Source: Mycobacterium sp. PO1 (GTDB taxonomy: Bacteria; Actinomycetota; Actinomycetes; Mycobacteriales; Mycobacteriaceae). Taken from it: DNA of 64,000 nt. Numbering within the stretch: position 1 is the stretch's first letter; each line of letters starts with the position of its first letter. The stretch is taken from the NCBI RefSeq assembly GCF_017312405.1, contig NZ_BLTG01000061.1, forward strand, positions 1 to 64,000, read 5' to 3'. Of the stretch, positions 1 to 8,200 are shown one piece after another. Position numbers and translations under genes: made by a program. The notes beneath the pieces are model-generated. The model searched no databases. It had not been told where the DNA came from and saw nothing but the letters and a program-made list of their open reading frames with translations.

Positions 1-74
1 AAGGCGCGGGAAACGACGACAAAGGTGCGGGAAGCGAGAGCACGAACGGTGAAGACGCGGACGACGACCCGTAG
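1..74 (+). CDS. C-terminal tail of an upstream gene (partial)
   Basis: The frame beginning at base 3 is open from the window edge and ends at a TAG at 72-74. It encodes an acidic, Gly/Asp/Glu-rich tail ending in DADDDP. Acidic low-complexity tails are common on mycobacterial membrane and exported proteins. A second frame stays open to a TAA at 82-84, but it gives a Thr/Arg-rich string that looks like a shadow. The family cannot be identified from 23 residues. Confidence 0.4.
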   Translation, partial: GAGNDDKGAGSESTNGEDADDDP

Positions 75-94
75 CCGCGGCTAACCTCGAGAAC

Positions 95-484
95 ATGCGT
101 ATTGATGACCGGTGGCCGACGTCGTTTTCCGTGCTGGGAGCCGGCGTGCTCACCACTGCGCTGTTCGCCGCGGCGCCGGCCGCTGCCGTACCGGTATACG
201 GCAGCAACGGGGTGTTCGGCGTGACCACTCAGCCGCGAGAGGGGTGGGCGACGTCCTTCATCCCGCCCGGCCGATACCGGGTCGACCAGTCACCGAGCAT
301 GCAGCCCTACCAGAGTCCCCCGGGATTCTGGCTACGCTGCAGTGATTTCCCCTGTGCGGGAACGTCTCCGGGCAACATCATCGGTACCGGTGCCGCGCAG
401 CGCGACGCTCCCACCTTCGTGGACATCCTGCCCAGCGATGTGGCGATCGCGCTGCACAACGTCACGTTGACGACGCTCCCCTGA
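95..484 (+). CDS. Small exported protein of unknown function
   Basis: This is a 129-aa protein with an N-terminal signal peptide: charged start, hydrophobic stretch at about residues 12-30, and an AAAVPVYG cleavage region. The mature part is about 100 residues, has two Cys in the WLRCSDFPC segment that could form a disulfide, and is rich in Pro and Gly. Small secreted proteins of this style are frequent in mycobacteria. I recognise no domain. The start is the first ATG after the preceding gene's stop at 74. The 3' end overlaps the end of the convergent acetyltransferase gene by 23 bases. Confidence 0.6.
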   Translation: MRIDDRWPTSFSVLGAGVLTTALFAAAPAAAVPVYGSNGVFGVTTQPREGWATSFIPPGRYRVDQSPSMQPYQSPPGFWLRCSDFPCAGTSPGNIIGTGAAQRDAPTFVDILPSDVAIALHNVTLTTLP

Positions 485-1133
485 CGCTTCGCCTCGTTTC
501 CAGTTGCGCGCGGACGGCATCGATACCGACGAGTTCGATGTCGTCCCGAGCGACGCGTTGCCAATCAGCACGGCTGATCGCGAAATGCAGCATGCGGTCC
601 GGCGACCCCCGCCGGGGCTGAACTGACGTGCCGGTCTGCAGATAGGGCAGCGACCGGGTGACCGCGAGCGACGCGACGTTGTCGTGCCAGGCGCCGGTGG
701 TCGCGTGGTCTGCGTCCAACCCGCGGAAGATCATGTGCAGCGCTGCCTGACGCACCTCGCGACCGATGCCGCGCCCCTGATACGCGCGCCCGATCCACGA
801 TCCGGTTTCGGCACTGCGAAGGACTGGGAAGCGGTCAGACGCGATGGAGCACATACCGACGACGACAGCACTCACGAGCACCGCGAAATGTAGATCCCAA
901 TGATCGACAGTCGTTTCAGCGCGCGAGCGCCAGTAGTACCGCAGGGTGTTGCGCTGCAGCTCCGGCGCGGCGACGTCGGTCCAGGGCCTGGTGAACGGCA
1001 TGGTCGCAGAGTCATGAACGCCCTGCGCAGCCAGTTCCGCCAGTGCGAACCCCAGATCGTCGGTGACGTAGCGCAGCGTCACCGAGGGCGTCCTCACTTC
1101 CAGGCCCGCCAAAGGCCAAATCGTCGACACCAT
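462..1133 (-). CDS. GNAT-family N-acetyltransferase
   Basis: This 223-aa protein fits the RimJ/RimL-like GNAT fold. It has a substrate-side N-terminal part with the segment MPFTRPW, a central strand at about residues 85-100, and the acetyl-CoA pyrophosphate-binding segment YQGRGIGREVR followed by the A-W-x-D-N-x-A-S motif typical of this subgroup. The acceptor cannot be told from sequence. The ATG at 1133 is preferred because a -10-like GATAAT lies at a suitable distance upstream; a GTG at 1142 would add three residues. It lies 142 bases downstream of the hydrogenase operon in the same direction but appears to have its own promoter, and is probably unrelated to H2 metabolism. Confidence 0.7.
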   Translation of the reverse strand: MVSTIWPLAGLEVRTPSVTLRYVTDDLGFALAELAAQGVHDSATMPFTRPWTDVAAPELQRNTLRYYWRSRAETTVDHWDLHFAVLVSAVVVGMCSIASDRFPVLRSAETGSWIGRAYQGRGIGREVRQAALHMIFRGLDADHATTGAWHDNVASLAVTRSLPYLQTGTSVQPRRGSPDRMLHFAISRADWQRVARDDIELVGIDAVRAQLETRRSVRGASST

Positions 1134-1171
1134 GACAGCCACGGCAACACACCGCGCCCCGGTAGTTGAAC

Positions 1172-1201
1172 TGATTATCGCCCGCGGTCGGTTATCGCCA
1201 A
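1172..1201 (-). promoter_or_regulatory. Candidate promoter of the acetyltransferase gene
   Basis: On the minus strand there is a TTGGCG (1201-1196), an 18-base spacer and a GATAAT (1177-1172), which resembles a housekeeping mycobacterial promoter. Transcription would begin about 30 bases before the ATG at 1133. The assignment rests on pattern only. Confidence 0.35.
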
Positions 1202-1214
1202 CGGTCCGTTATCG
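1173..1214. repeat. Three spaced TTATCG/CGATAA hexamers
   Basis: TTATCG occurs at 1173-1178, 1192-1197 and 1209-1214, spaced 19 and 17 bases, in the gap after the last hydrogenase-operon gene. The first copy overlaps the putative -10 element. The array could be an operator or reflect local duplication. Confidence 0.3.
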
Positions 1215-1275
1215 GCCGCCGTCCGTCACGCCCGCGGTAACTTTCAGCCCTCGGTTCGCTATCTCCCGCGAACCG

Positions 1276-2103
1276 TCATCGACCGCCCAACGCGGGGTCG
1301 AAAGTCGCCCGGGCGGCGACCGAGGCGGCCACTGCTGCCACGACGACGGCGGCATCGTCTTCCCGGTCCTTCGGGACCACGACCTCGGCGCTGTCCGCGT
1401 CCACGCGGTGCGCCATCAGCCAGTCGTAGAGCAGCCAGTCCAACGCGCAGGCCATGTCGAACCGGTCGGCCTGCGCATCGCCCGCGGCTGCGGTGACCCG
1501 CGCCAGCGCTTCAGCGTGCTCGCGGCGGGCGGCGTCCCGGTTCACGCCCGAACTGTCGAACAACAGCATGGCCAGAGTCAGCGGTAGCCGTGCGCCGTCC
1601 TCGGTGCGCAGCACCCATCGTCCGCCCTTCCACGGGCGGGCGGGATCAACCTGCACCATGTCTCCGAAGCCGCCCACCACCCCGAGTGTCGGCTCGTCGA
1701 GCTCACCGTCGAGGGGTGCGGGGCCCAGCAGGCCCAGCGGTTGACGGGCCAGGATCGACATCAGCGCGGCGGTGCCGACGATCTGTCCGGCGCGCACATC
1801 CGGAACCAACCCCATACTGTCGGCGGCCCGCGCGTAGTCCAGGCACAGCCGGTCGAGGCTGCAGTACAGCTCGGCGAGTACGTCACGCTCGACCGGTGAC
1901 GGCCGCCGTCCACCCCCGAGTACGTCGCCGAACCGGCGCGCCGCATCGATGAGGGCGTCGTCCAGCGCGGACAGGTGAGTGGCGGCCAGACGGTCCGGTT
2001 CCTCGTCGGCCTCGACAAGCTCCAGCAGCGACGTCGGCCGCCCGTCGACCGTCGCCCAAGCGAACCCGATCTGGTCGTCGGTCTGGACTATTCGGGGCCT
2101 CAT
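1276..2103 (-). CDS. Hypothetical protein, last gene of the hydrogenase operon
   Basis: This 275-aa soluble protein belongs to no family I recognise. It is Ala/Asp-rich, predicted mainly helical, and lacks signal peptide, membrane span and Cys motifs. A central Gly-rich segment (GLLGPAPLDGE, GVVGGFGDM) precedes a helical C-terminal half. Its ATG at 2103 overlaps the stop of the NHL gene in an ATGA, so it is translationally coupled to the hydrogenase accessory block. The coupling argues for a role in hydrogenase assembly, membrane association or electron transfer, but nothing in the sequence shows which. Confidence 0.65.
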   Translation of the reverse strand: MRPRIVQTDDQIGFAWATVDGRPTSLLELVEADEEPDRLAATHLSALDDALIDAARRFGDVLGGGRRPSPVERDVLAELYCSLDRLCLDYARAADSMGLVPDVRAGQIVGTAALMSILARQPLGLLGPAPLDGELDEPTLGVVGGFGDMVQVDPARPWKGGRWVLRTEDGARLPLTLAMLLFDSSGVNRDAARREHAEALARVTAAAGDAQADRFDMACALDWLLYDWLMAHRVDADSAEVVVPKDREDDAAVVVAAVAASVAARATFDPALGGR

Positions 2104-3308
2104 CGACGCCGCTCCCACACCATCACGCGGTTGTTGCCTGAGTCCGCGATCGCCAAGCGGTCACCGTGCAGACTCAATCCGTAGGGCCAGCACAGCGTGT
2201 CACGGCCGACCAGCGCCCAGCGGTTCTCTCCATTGGAGCTGAAATCCGGCTGCGCCAGCACATGGTCGGCGGGCCGCCCACCGAGTGGCTCCGAGGGCAG
2301 CTCATCCCACAGCAGCACCCGGTTGTTGGCGGTGTCGGCGACGGCGAGCCGCCCGTCGTCGAGTCCAACGGCGTAGGGAAACCGGAACCGGTCCCCGCTG
2401 TGGGGGCCGTACGGCCACTCGTCGGCCGACGAGAAGTCCTGCTGCCCCAGGACTGAATCAGCCGGTGCGTCATCGCCGGGATGCGGTGACCAACCGAGCA
2501 CCCGGTGATCACCGGCGTCGGCGACCAACAGCAGTTCGTCGGTGCCGGTGACCGCGTGCGGCCACCGGAAACTCGCCGGTCCGACCGCCTCGCCGCGGTT
2601 TTCCTCCCGCGCGTGTTCGCTGGGTTGACCCAACACGATGTCGGCGGGCTGGCCGGGCTCGGGAATTCCGCCGGACCAGCCCAGCAGCCGGCGGTTACCG
2701 GTGTCGGCCACCCAGAACCGCTGCCCCAGCAGCGCGAACCCGAACGGCCAGTACAGCGTCGACGCCGAACACTCCTCGCCCGCGTTCGGCTCGACCGCAC
2801 TCGAATCTGCCTGTCCGAGAACGACATCGGGTGCTACGTCGTTGCGCTGCGGCACCTCGTCCCAGACCAGGATGCGGTGATGCCACGCGTCGGCCACGAT
2901 CAGACGTCCACCGATGACGGCGACTCCGGTGGGGAGGTTCATCCCCCGCTCGGGGCCCCGCCCGCCCGCGGCCCGCCCTTCCGACGTCCCGTCGGGCTGG
3001 CCGAGGACCACATCGGCCGGTTGCTCGTCGGACTCGGGAACACCGTGCCAGATCAGCACCCGATGGTTGCCCGAGTCCGCCACCACCACATGAGAGTCGT
3101 CGAGGAACACCCCGCGCGGCGAATACATCCACGCCATGCTCGGGGAGGCCTGCGGCAGCGCCAACCCGCCGGGCGCGGGCGCGCCCAGCCAGGTACGAGG
3201 CTCCCATCCACCGCTGTGCTCATCGGTCAGCACGGCGAGCGCGCCGACTGGGCCCGTCCGTCCGCCTGCACGGCCATTCACGCTGTGGCGCACGGTGTAC
3301 CGGCTCAT
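2100..3308 (-). CDS. Six-blade NHL-repeat beta-propeller protein of the Huc operon
   Basis: This 402-aa protein is built of six NHL units, each of the form P-x-G-V followed by VADSGNHRVLIW or a close variant. The units are separated by linkers ending in a VLGQPD-like motif (VLGQ or VLAQ five times), which fits a closed six-blade propeller. There is no signal peptide, so it should be cytosolic like Huc. NHL propellers are usually protein or ligand platforms. The ATG at 3308 overlaps the stop of hucE (ATGA), and its own stop overlaps the next gene, so it is embedded in a coupled chain. Homologues travel with group 2a hydrogenases in mycobacteria; the exact role is unknown. Confidence 0.75.
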   Translation of the reverse strand: MSRYTVRHSVNGRAGGRTGPVGALAVLTDEHSGGWEPRTWLGAPAPGGLALPQASPSMAWMYSPRGVFLDDSHVVVADSGNHRVLIWHGVPESDEQPADVVLGQPDGTSEGRAAGGRGPERGMNLPTGVAVIGGRLIVADAWHHRILVWDEVPQRNDVAPDVVLGQADSSAVEPNAGEECSASTLYWPFGFALLGQRFWVADTGNRRLLGWSGGIPEPGQPADIVLGQPSEHAREENRGEAVGPASFRWPHAVTGTDELLLVADAGDHRVLGWSPHPGDDAPADSVLGQQDFSSADEWPYGPHSGDRFRFPYAVGLDDGRLAVADTANNRVLLWDELPSEPLGGRPADHVLAQPDFSSNGENRWALVGRDTLCWPYGLSLHGDRLAIADSGNNRVMVWERRR

Positions 3309-4165
3309 GGGCCGACCCGCACCCAGACATCTCCATCCTCGACCCGCAGCGGCAGTTGTTCGAGCTGCACACCGGGGGCGGACAGACACTCCCCGGACGA
3401 CGCGTCGTAGCAGAACCCGTGCCACGGACAGGTCAGTGTCCCGGCCGAGACATCCAATACGGCATTGTCCAAGGGCAGTGCCTCGTGAGCACATTCGTTG
3501 CGGTAGGCCGACAGCCGCTGATCGACATTGACGACGAGGACATCGGGGCCGTGCACACTGACCTCGCCGACCGGGACCGCGTCGGCGCGGGCCACCCGCA
3601 CCCAGCCCTCGGCCTCCGGGTCGGCGGCGCGGCGGAACGACACCGACTCGATCGGAATGATCGTCGGCGTGGGCTCGTTGGGGAGTACCTCGACCGTGCT
3701 GATCGCCGGAACCGCCTGCAGCAGCGCACTCTCCACCAGTTCGCGGAGCGTGACCGAGGACATCGAGCAGCCGTTGCACGCGCCTTCCAGACGAACGAAC
3801 GCGACGCCGTCGGCGACACGGTCGAGCGTGACGTCGCCGCCGTGACTGTGCAGTTGGGGACGTACCGCGGCCAGCGCCCGTTCAGCCAGGGTGACCGGGT
3901 CGGGGCGGATGATGCCGTGGAGCGTGAGCAGCATGCGCACCACCGGGTCGTCGACGAGGTCGAACAACAGTGGCCGCGCCGCGTCGTCGGCGCGCATTCG
4001 CGTCACGATGGTGACCAGCCCGGCCCGGTGGATCTCCTCCAGCGCAGCCTTGAGCTCTTCGGCGGCTGTGCGGGCGGCGGGATCCAGTCCGGCGACGGCG
4101 GCCAGCGCGTCGTCGACGCGGCGCGCCAGCGTCTCGAGGTCGGCCCCTTCCTGCAGGTCGGTCAT
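3305..4165 (-). CDS. hucE: NifU/Rieske fusion iron-sulfur protein HucE
   Basis: This 286-aa protein has an N-terminal helical region (1-90), a NifU C-terminal-type domain (about 95-160) with the C130-N-G-C133 pair, and a Rieske [2Fe-2S] domain (about 185-286) with ligands C225-A-H227 and C246-P-W-H249. In M. smegmatis the equivalent protein (HucE) is reported to be needed for coupling Huc to the respiratory chain, so it is a likely electron-transfer partner. No signal peptide or membrane span is present. The ATG at 4165 overlaps the stop of the TPR gene (ATGA), and its stop overlaps the NHL start. The name is assigned from domain fusion plus operon position. Confidence 0.82.
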   Translation of the reverse strand: MTDLQEGADLETLARRVDDALAAVAGLDPAARTAAEELKAALEEIHRAGLVTIVTRMRADDAARPLLFDLVDDPVVRMLLTLHGIIRPDPVTLAERALAAVRPQLHSHGGDVTLDRVADGVAFVRLEGACNGCSMSSVTLRELVESALLQAVPAISTVEVLPNEPTPTIIPIESVSFRRAADPEAEGWVRVARADAVPVGEVSVHGPDVLVVNVDQRLSAYRNECAHEALPLDNAVLDVSAGTLTCPWHGFCYDASSGECLSAPGVQLEQLPLRVEDGDVWVRVGP

Positions 4166-5421
4166 CGTGCCTCCTCGCCGCGATCGAGGGCCGTCTGGCG
4201 GGCCACCTCGTCGAGGATGTCGCGAACCGTGCGTACCGAGTCGGTGTCGCCGCCGTCCTCGAACAGGAACCGGGCCTCGTAGAGCTTCGCTTTGGCCTGG
4301 TCGAACAGGCCCAGATGCGCGAGAACGTTGCCCTGATTCGCCAGCACCCGGGCGCGGCCCAGCGGATCGCCGTCGCGGTCGCGCGACTGCAGCACCGCTT
4401 CGTAGATCTCGACCGCCTCGACCAAGTTCTCCTGACGGTGTTTGGAGGGGGTGTAGACCATCGAGTTGGCCAGGTTCAGCTGCACGCTGGCCCAGCGTTG
4501 CGGATGCTCGTCGCGGGTGAATACGGTCAGCGCCTGCCGCAGGGATTGCGCGGCGATGCCCAACCTCAATTGGCTCGACGCTTCCACCATCGGCATGGTC
4601 AGGTAGGCGGTGGCGAGATCGGCGTGCGCGGAGGCCCACAACAGCGGTGCGTCCTCACGCCGGATCAAGTGCAGCGCGGAGTGGTAGTGCGGAACGGTGG
4701 CGGGCAGCAGCTCGGGGCGCTGCGCGGCGCGCTCGTGCAGGATCCCTGCCGCGCTCAGATGCAGTTCAGCGCGCGCGACACGCAACGCATCGGCGTCCTC
4801 GAGCAGACTCAGAGCCCGCTCGAGACGTTGCAGAGCCGAGGGGTCCTCGACGTCGCGGCACACCCCGGCCGCGGCACCGGCCAGCACGCCGGCCAGGGGT
4901 CTGCTCACCGATGCCGCGAGTTCGGCGGCGCGGTCGAGCAGCGGCACCGCCGCGGCGGGGTTGCCGTCAGCCAGCGCCGCCGAGGCCTGCGCGGCCAGCA
5001 CGATCGCGGCGATCTCTCCGTCGTGCCCGTCGAGCTCGGGCGCGGAGTCGGTGCGCCCCAGGGCGAAAAGCACCACGTCGACCAGCACGGCGAACTCTCC
5101 GAGGTCGGCGCGGATCGCGGCGGGGTCGGCCTGGTCGGGATCGAGAACGAATCTGTTGTAGCGCGACACCGGGTCTTCGCCGGTCAGTGCGTGCAGGGCG
5201 CTGTCCCGGTCACCGGCGAGGGCGTGGCGGTACGCCTCGAGCCGATCCGGCCACTGCTCGGGAAGCCGGCCATCGACCAGCGCGGTTCGGGCGGCTTCGG
5301 TGTCGTGGCCCGCCGGGATGAGCAGGTATCCGGCGGGGAGGCCGAACGCGCCCAGCGGCTGCGGACGCGCGGCAAGCATGGTGCCGGTGTCCTCGGACAC
5401 ATCGGCGACGGTGTCGGTCAC
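4162..5421 (-). CDS. TPR-repeat protein of the Huc operon
   Basis: This 419-aa, Ala/Leu-rich, all-helical protein has tetratricopeptide-like pairs, clearest at residues about 260-410 (ADLATAYL, QLNLANSM and NQGNVLAHLG helices). It has no signal peptide, membrane span or Cys motif. TPR proteins act as binding scaffolds, so it probably holds other Huc accessory factors or helps assembly. The GTG start at 5421 is chosen because GGGAGG lies six bases upstream. It is 16 bases downstream of the 90-aa gene and coupled (ATGA) to hucE. Confidence 0.72.
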   Translation of the reverse strand: MTDTVADVSEDTGTMLAARPQPLGAFGLPAGYLLIPAGHDTEAARTALVDGRLPEQWPDRLEAYRHALAGDRDSALHALTGEDPVSRYNRFVLDPDQADPAAIRADLGEFAVLVDVVLFALGRTDSAPELDGHDGEIAAIVLAAQASAALADGNPAAAVPLLDRAAELAASVSRPLAGVLAGAAAGVCRDVEDPSALQRLERALSLLEDADALRVARAELHLSAAGILHERAAQRPELLPATVPHYHSALHLIRREDAPLLWASAHADLATAYLTMPMVEASSQLRLGIAAQSLRQALTVFTRDEHPQRWASVQLNLANSMVYTPSKHRQENLVEAVEIYEAVLQSRDRDGDPLGRARVLANQGNVLAHLGLFDQAKAKLYEARFLFEDGGDTDSVRTVRDILDEVARQTALDRGEEAR

Positions 5422-5437
5422 GGCCCTCCCACGAGAT

Positions 5438-5710
5438 TCATCCCGATAACGGTCCCTTGAGGTCGCGCTCGGCGGCGCGTTTGATCAGGTCTGCGGCCAG
5501 CTCGGCCCGCCCCCGGGTGCGGTGGGTGGCGATCCGTTTGCGCACCACCCCGTCGTCGAAGACGACGACGATGTCGACGGCCCAGTGCCCCCGCTCGTGG
5601 ACCACCACGGTGTCCACGGCGCGGGCCTCATCGGCGGAACTCTCGCCGCGGACCGTGGTCGGCGGCCTGTTGTTCGGAGACGGGTCTTGGTGATCACTCA
5701 TGGCGATCAC
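5438..5710 (-). CDS. Small hydrogenase-operon protein of unknown function
   Basis: This 90-aa protein has a Pro/Asn-rich disordered N-terminus (about 1-30) followed by a compact beta/alpha segment (VDIVVVFDDGVVRKRI, then a helix to the end). No family is recognised. The GTG at 5710 is preferred over the ATG at 5701 because GAGGAG lies eight bases before it and it overlaps the protease stop as GTGA, like neighbouring junctions. It is flanked by the maturation protease and TPR genes, so a role in maturation or assembly is likely. Confidence 0.6.
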   Translation of the reverse strand: MIAMSDHQDPSPNNRPPTTVRGESSADEARAVDTVVVHERGHWAVDIVVVFDDGVVRKRIATHRTRGRAELAADLIKRAAERDLKGPLSG

Positions 5711-6540
5711 CGTTCCCGCTCCTCGTCGCCGGAAACCGGGATGCGCAGCGCGGCGTGGTCATCGTCCCAGAATGCCTGGAAAACGCCCTGAAGTGAGGTC
5801 TCCCTCAGCAGCTCACTGACGAGTACCGACCGGTCCCCGGCGGGATTGCGCTGTTTGAGCAGCAATCCCCCGCTGCGGGGCCCGCGCAGCGGAATCAGCC
5901 AGAACGTGCCGTCGCGCACCACGGCCGTCACGGCGTCGGAGGGGAACCGCGCCGCCGCCAGCGCGGCATCGAGGCGCAGATATCCGTCCGCGGTGAACTC
6001 GACGGTCGCCGCAGCGTGCCCGGCCGGACGCAGCGGCGCCAGGAAATCCCGCTCGACGACGTCGATGACCTGCTCCATGGCCGCGGCGACCGGTTCGGAG
6101 AGTTCAGCACCCATCTCGACGCCGGCGACCTCGACGAGAAAGACGGTGATGTCGCTCGGGCAGTCGTCGGCGAGTGCCCAGCGCGCGAATGCGATCGCGT
6201 GGTCCCAGCGAAATGAATGGGTGTGCAGACCCTGCAGCGGCGGAAGTTCGGCGAATTCCTCACCGGGTACGCGGAAGACCGTGCCCGGCGCCGATCCGGT
6301 GGCCGCGGCATCGATGATGACCACCCTGCCGGCCCCGCGCATCTGGAACGCCACGTCCATGCCTGCCGTGCCGCCGTCGACCAACTTCGCGCCGTCGGGT
6401 ACGCCGCGCTCCCACAGGTGACGGACCAGCACGGGTCCCACCCCGTCGTCGCCGCGTAGCAGGTTGCCGCACCCGATGATCACGACGTCGCAACCCGGCG
6501 GCTGGAGGGTAGCCGCCGGGTTGCTGGTCGTGGGGTTCAC
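5707..6540 (-). CDS. hucD: [NiFe]-hydrogenase maturation endopeptidase with C-terminal extension
   Basis: Residues about 17-165 match the HycI/HupD/HybD protease family: IGCGNLLRGDDGVG with the nickel-sensing acidic residue, LVDGGTAGMD, and the later segment with the metal-binding His (LHTHSFRWDH). It would clip the C-terminal peptide of HucL after nickel insertion. The protein is 277 aa, about 110 longer than typical 150-165-aa family members. The extra C-terminal domain (about 180-277) has an unassigned beta-rich fold and may serve recognition. The GTG start at 6540 lies 16 bases after the hucL stop, which fits immediate co-translation with its substrate. Confidence 0.82.
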   Translation of the reverse strand: MNPTTSNPAATLQPPGCDVVIIGCGNLLRGDDGVGPVLVRHLWERGVPDGAKLVDGGTAGMDVAFQMRGAGRVVIIDAAATGSAPGTVFRVPGEEFAELPPLQGLHTHSFRWDHAIAFARWALADDCPSDITVFLVEVAGVEMGAELSEPVAAAMEQVIDVVERDFLAPLRPAGHAAATVEFTADGYLRLDAALAAARFPSDAVTAVVRDGTFWLIPLRGPRSGGLLLKQRNPAGDRSVLVSELLRETSLQGVFQAFWDDDHAALRIPVSGDEERER

Positions 6541-6556
6541 CCGTGGTGAGGGCAGG

Positions 6557-8167
6557 TCACACCATCCCGTTGATGACGAACTTGTTCAGCTCGCGTCCCG
6601 TCTTGCCGTCGTAGGCGTGCACCGTGCACACCAGGCACGAGTCGAAGCTGCGGGCCACGTGACCGAGCTCGACCGGATCCTCGGCGTCGACGATCGGCGA
6701 ACCGACCAGGGCCCGTTCGATGGGGCCGAGCGTCTCGGAGCCGTCGCGCGGCCCGATGTTCCACGCGGTCGGGGTGACGACCTGATAGTTCTTGATCTTG
6801 GAGTCCTCGATGACGATCCAGTCCGACAGCGAGCCGCGAGCCGCCTCGGTGGAGCCGAACCCGCGGCCCTCGGCGTATTCGGTGGGCTTGGTGTAGAAGC
6901 TGTCCTTGAGTTCGAGGGCGTCCAGCCACTGCCGGGTCCACTTGTAGTATTTCGGCGCCTCGTGCATGCGGGCCAGCTGCCGCACCATGACCGACGGCCC
7001 GATCGTGTTGTAGATGTCGCCGAACAGTGGGTCGTTGTCCTGGTGCGGCGCGGGATTGGGGCCGGCGGCGGCCATCCGCCGGGCCAGCGGACCGGCCTCC
7101 AGCGGGATGTTGCCCAGGTCGCCGACGGCGTAGCGCGGAGACTTGGCCCAGCTGTACTTGCCCTGCTTGCGACCCTGCTCGGGGTCGATCGGGATGGTCT
7201 CACCGTCGAACGGGTGCAGCGGCCGGTCCCCCTGGTAGAAGGAGTGCGTCACGTCCTCGCGGACGTTGGCCTGGTCGAACTCGTAGTACCGGCCGTCGGC
7301 GAATACCCCGGAACGCCCGATCAGTGCGGCGTTACGTCCGTCGATGGTGGGGTTTTCGTACAGCGTCGGGTCGAAATAGGTGCCGGTGGCCAGATAGTTG
7401 CCGACGCCCTGTCCGTACTTGTCCAGCCCGACATCGAGGCAGTAGCGGATGAAGAAACCGCAGTCGCTGTTGTATTGCGCCTCGTTCTCGTCCACCCACG
7501 CCAGCACGTCGTTCCACGTCTTGTTCTCCAGCCACCGGTCCACCGAGCAGCCCAGCCACTGGCCTTCCAGCCAGGCGTCGTTCCAGTGCTCGAGGATCGC
7601 GATCGATCGGGTCACGTCCGACAACGTGGGCGCGCACATCACTCCACCGGGCACCATGAAGCTCGAGTGGGGCCACTGGCCGCCGAAGATCGCATACACC
7701 TCGACCGGTTTGGCCGACAACACCACGCCCGGTTGATAACTCGTGCCGACGTAGGGAGCGAACCGGCGCACGGCTTCGTCGTACAGCGACGACTTCGCAT
7801 AGTTCTTGTTGGTCAGGTCGATCGCGAACAGCGCGTAGAAGTACCGCGGGATGGACTGCAGCGTCTCGCATGCCTGGCCGATGTTGCGGACCAGCGTGGC
7901 GTTGGGCGGCATGTGGGTGCGCCACGCGGTGTCCAGGGCGTAGGCCGACTTGTACAGGTGGCTGCCGCCGCAGATGCCGCAGATGCGGGGACACACCACC
8001 AGCCCGGCCTGAGGGTCCTTGCCCCGCAGGATGATCTCGAAGCCGCGGAACATCGCCGCCTCGGTCCACGCCGAGGTCACCACACCGTCTTCGATGGTGA
8101 CGCGGACGTCGAGGTCACCCTCGACGCGCCCCAGCGGGCTGACGAAGAGATCGAGTTGATCGGTCAT
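6557..8167 (-). CDS. hucL: Group 2a [NiFe]-hydrogenase large subunit (Huc)
   Basis: This 536-aa catalytic subunit carries both nickel-binding motifs: L1 RICGICGGSH (C63, C66) and L2 DSCLVCTVH (C511, C514) near the C-terminus. A 19-residue tail after H517 would be removed by the maturation protease. The motifs and the co-encoded HucE/HucM set place it in group 2a, the high-affinity, oxygen-insensitive class that scavenges atmospheric H2. The cofactor is Ni-Fe(CN)2CO, supplied by the hyp genes nearby. The ATG at 8167 has AGGA upstream and lies 33 bases after hucS. No Tat signal is present on either subunit, so the enzyme faces the cytosol. Confidence 0.95.
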   Translation of the reverse strand: MTDQLDLFVSPLGRVEGDLDVRVTIEDGVVTSAWTEAAMFRGFEIILRGKDPQAGLVVCPRICGICGGSHLYKSAYALDTAWRTHMPPNATLVRNIGQACETLQSIPRYFYALFAIDLTNKNYAKSSLYDEAVRRFAPYVGTSYQPGVVLSAKPVEVYAIFGGQWPHSSFMVPGGVMCAPTLSDVTRSIAILEHWNDAWLEGQWLGCSVDRWLENKTWNDVLAWVDENEAQYNSDCGFFIRYCLDVGLDKYGQGVGNYLATGTYFDPTLYENPTIDGRNAALIGRSGVFADGRYYEFDQANVREDVTHSFYQGDRPLHPFDGETIPIDPEQGRKQGKYSWAKSPRYAVGDLGNIPLEAGPLARRMAAAGPNPAPHQDNDPLFGDIYNTIGPSVMVRQLARMHEAPKYYKWTRQWLDALELKDSFYTKPTEYAEGRGFGSTEAARGSLSDWIVIEDSKIKNYQVVTPTAWNIGPRDGSETLGPIERALVGSPIVDAEDPVELGHVARSFDSCLVCTVHAYDGKTGRELNKFVINGMV

Positions 8168-8200
8168 TCAAGGAGTCCTTTTCTGTTGGAGACCATCGCC

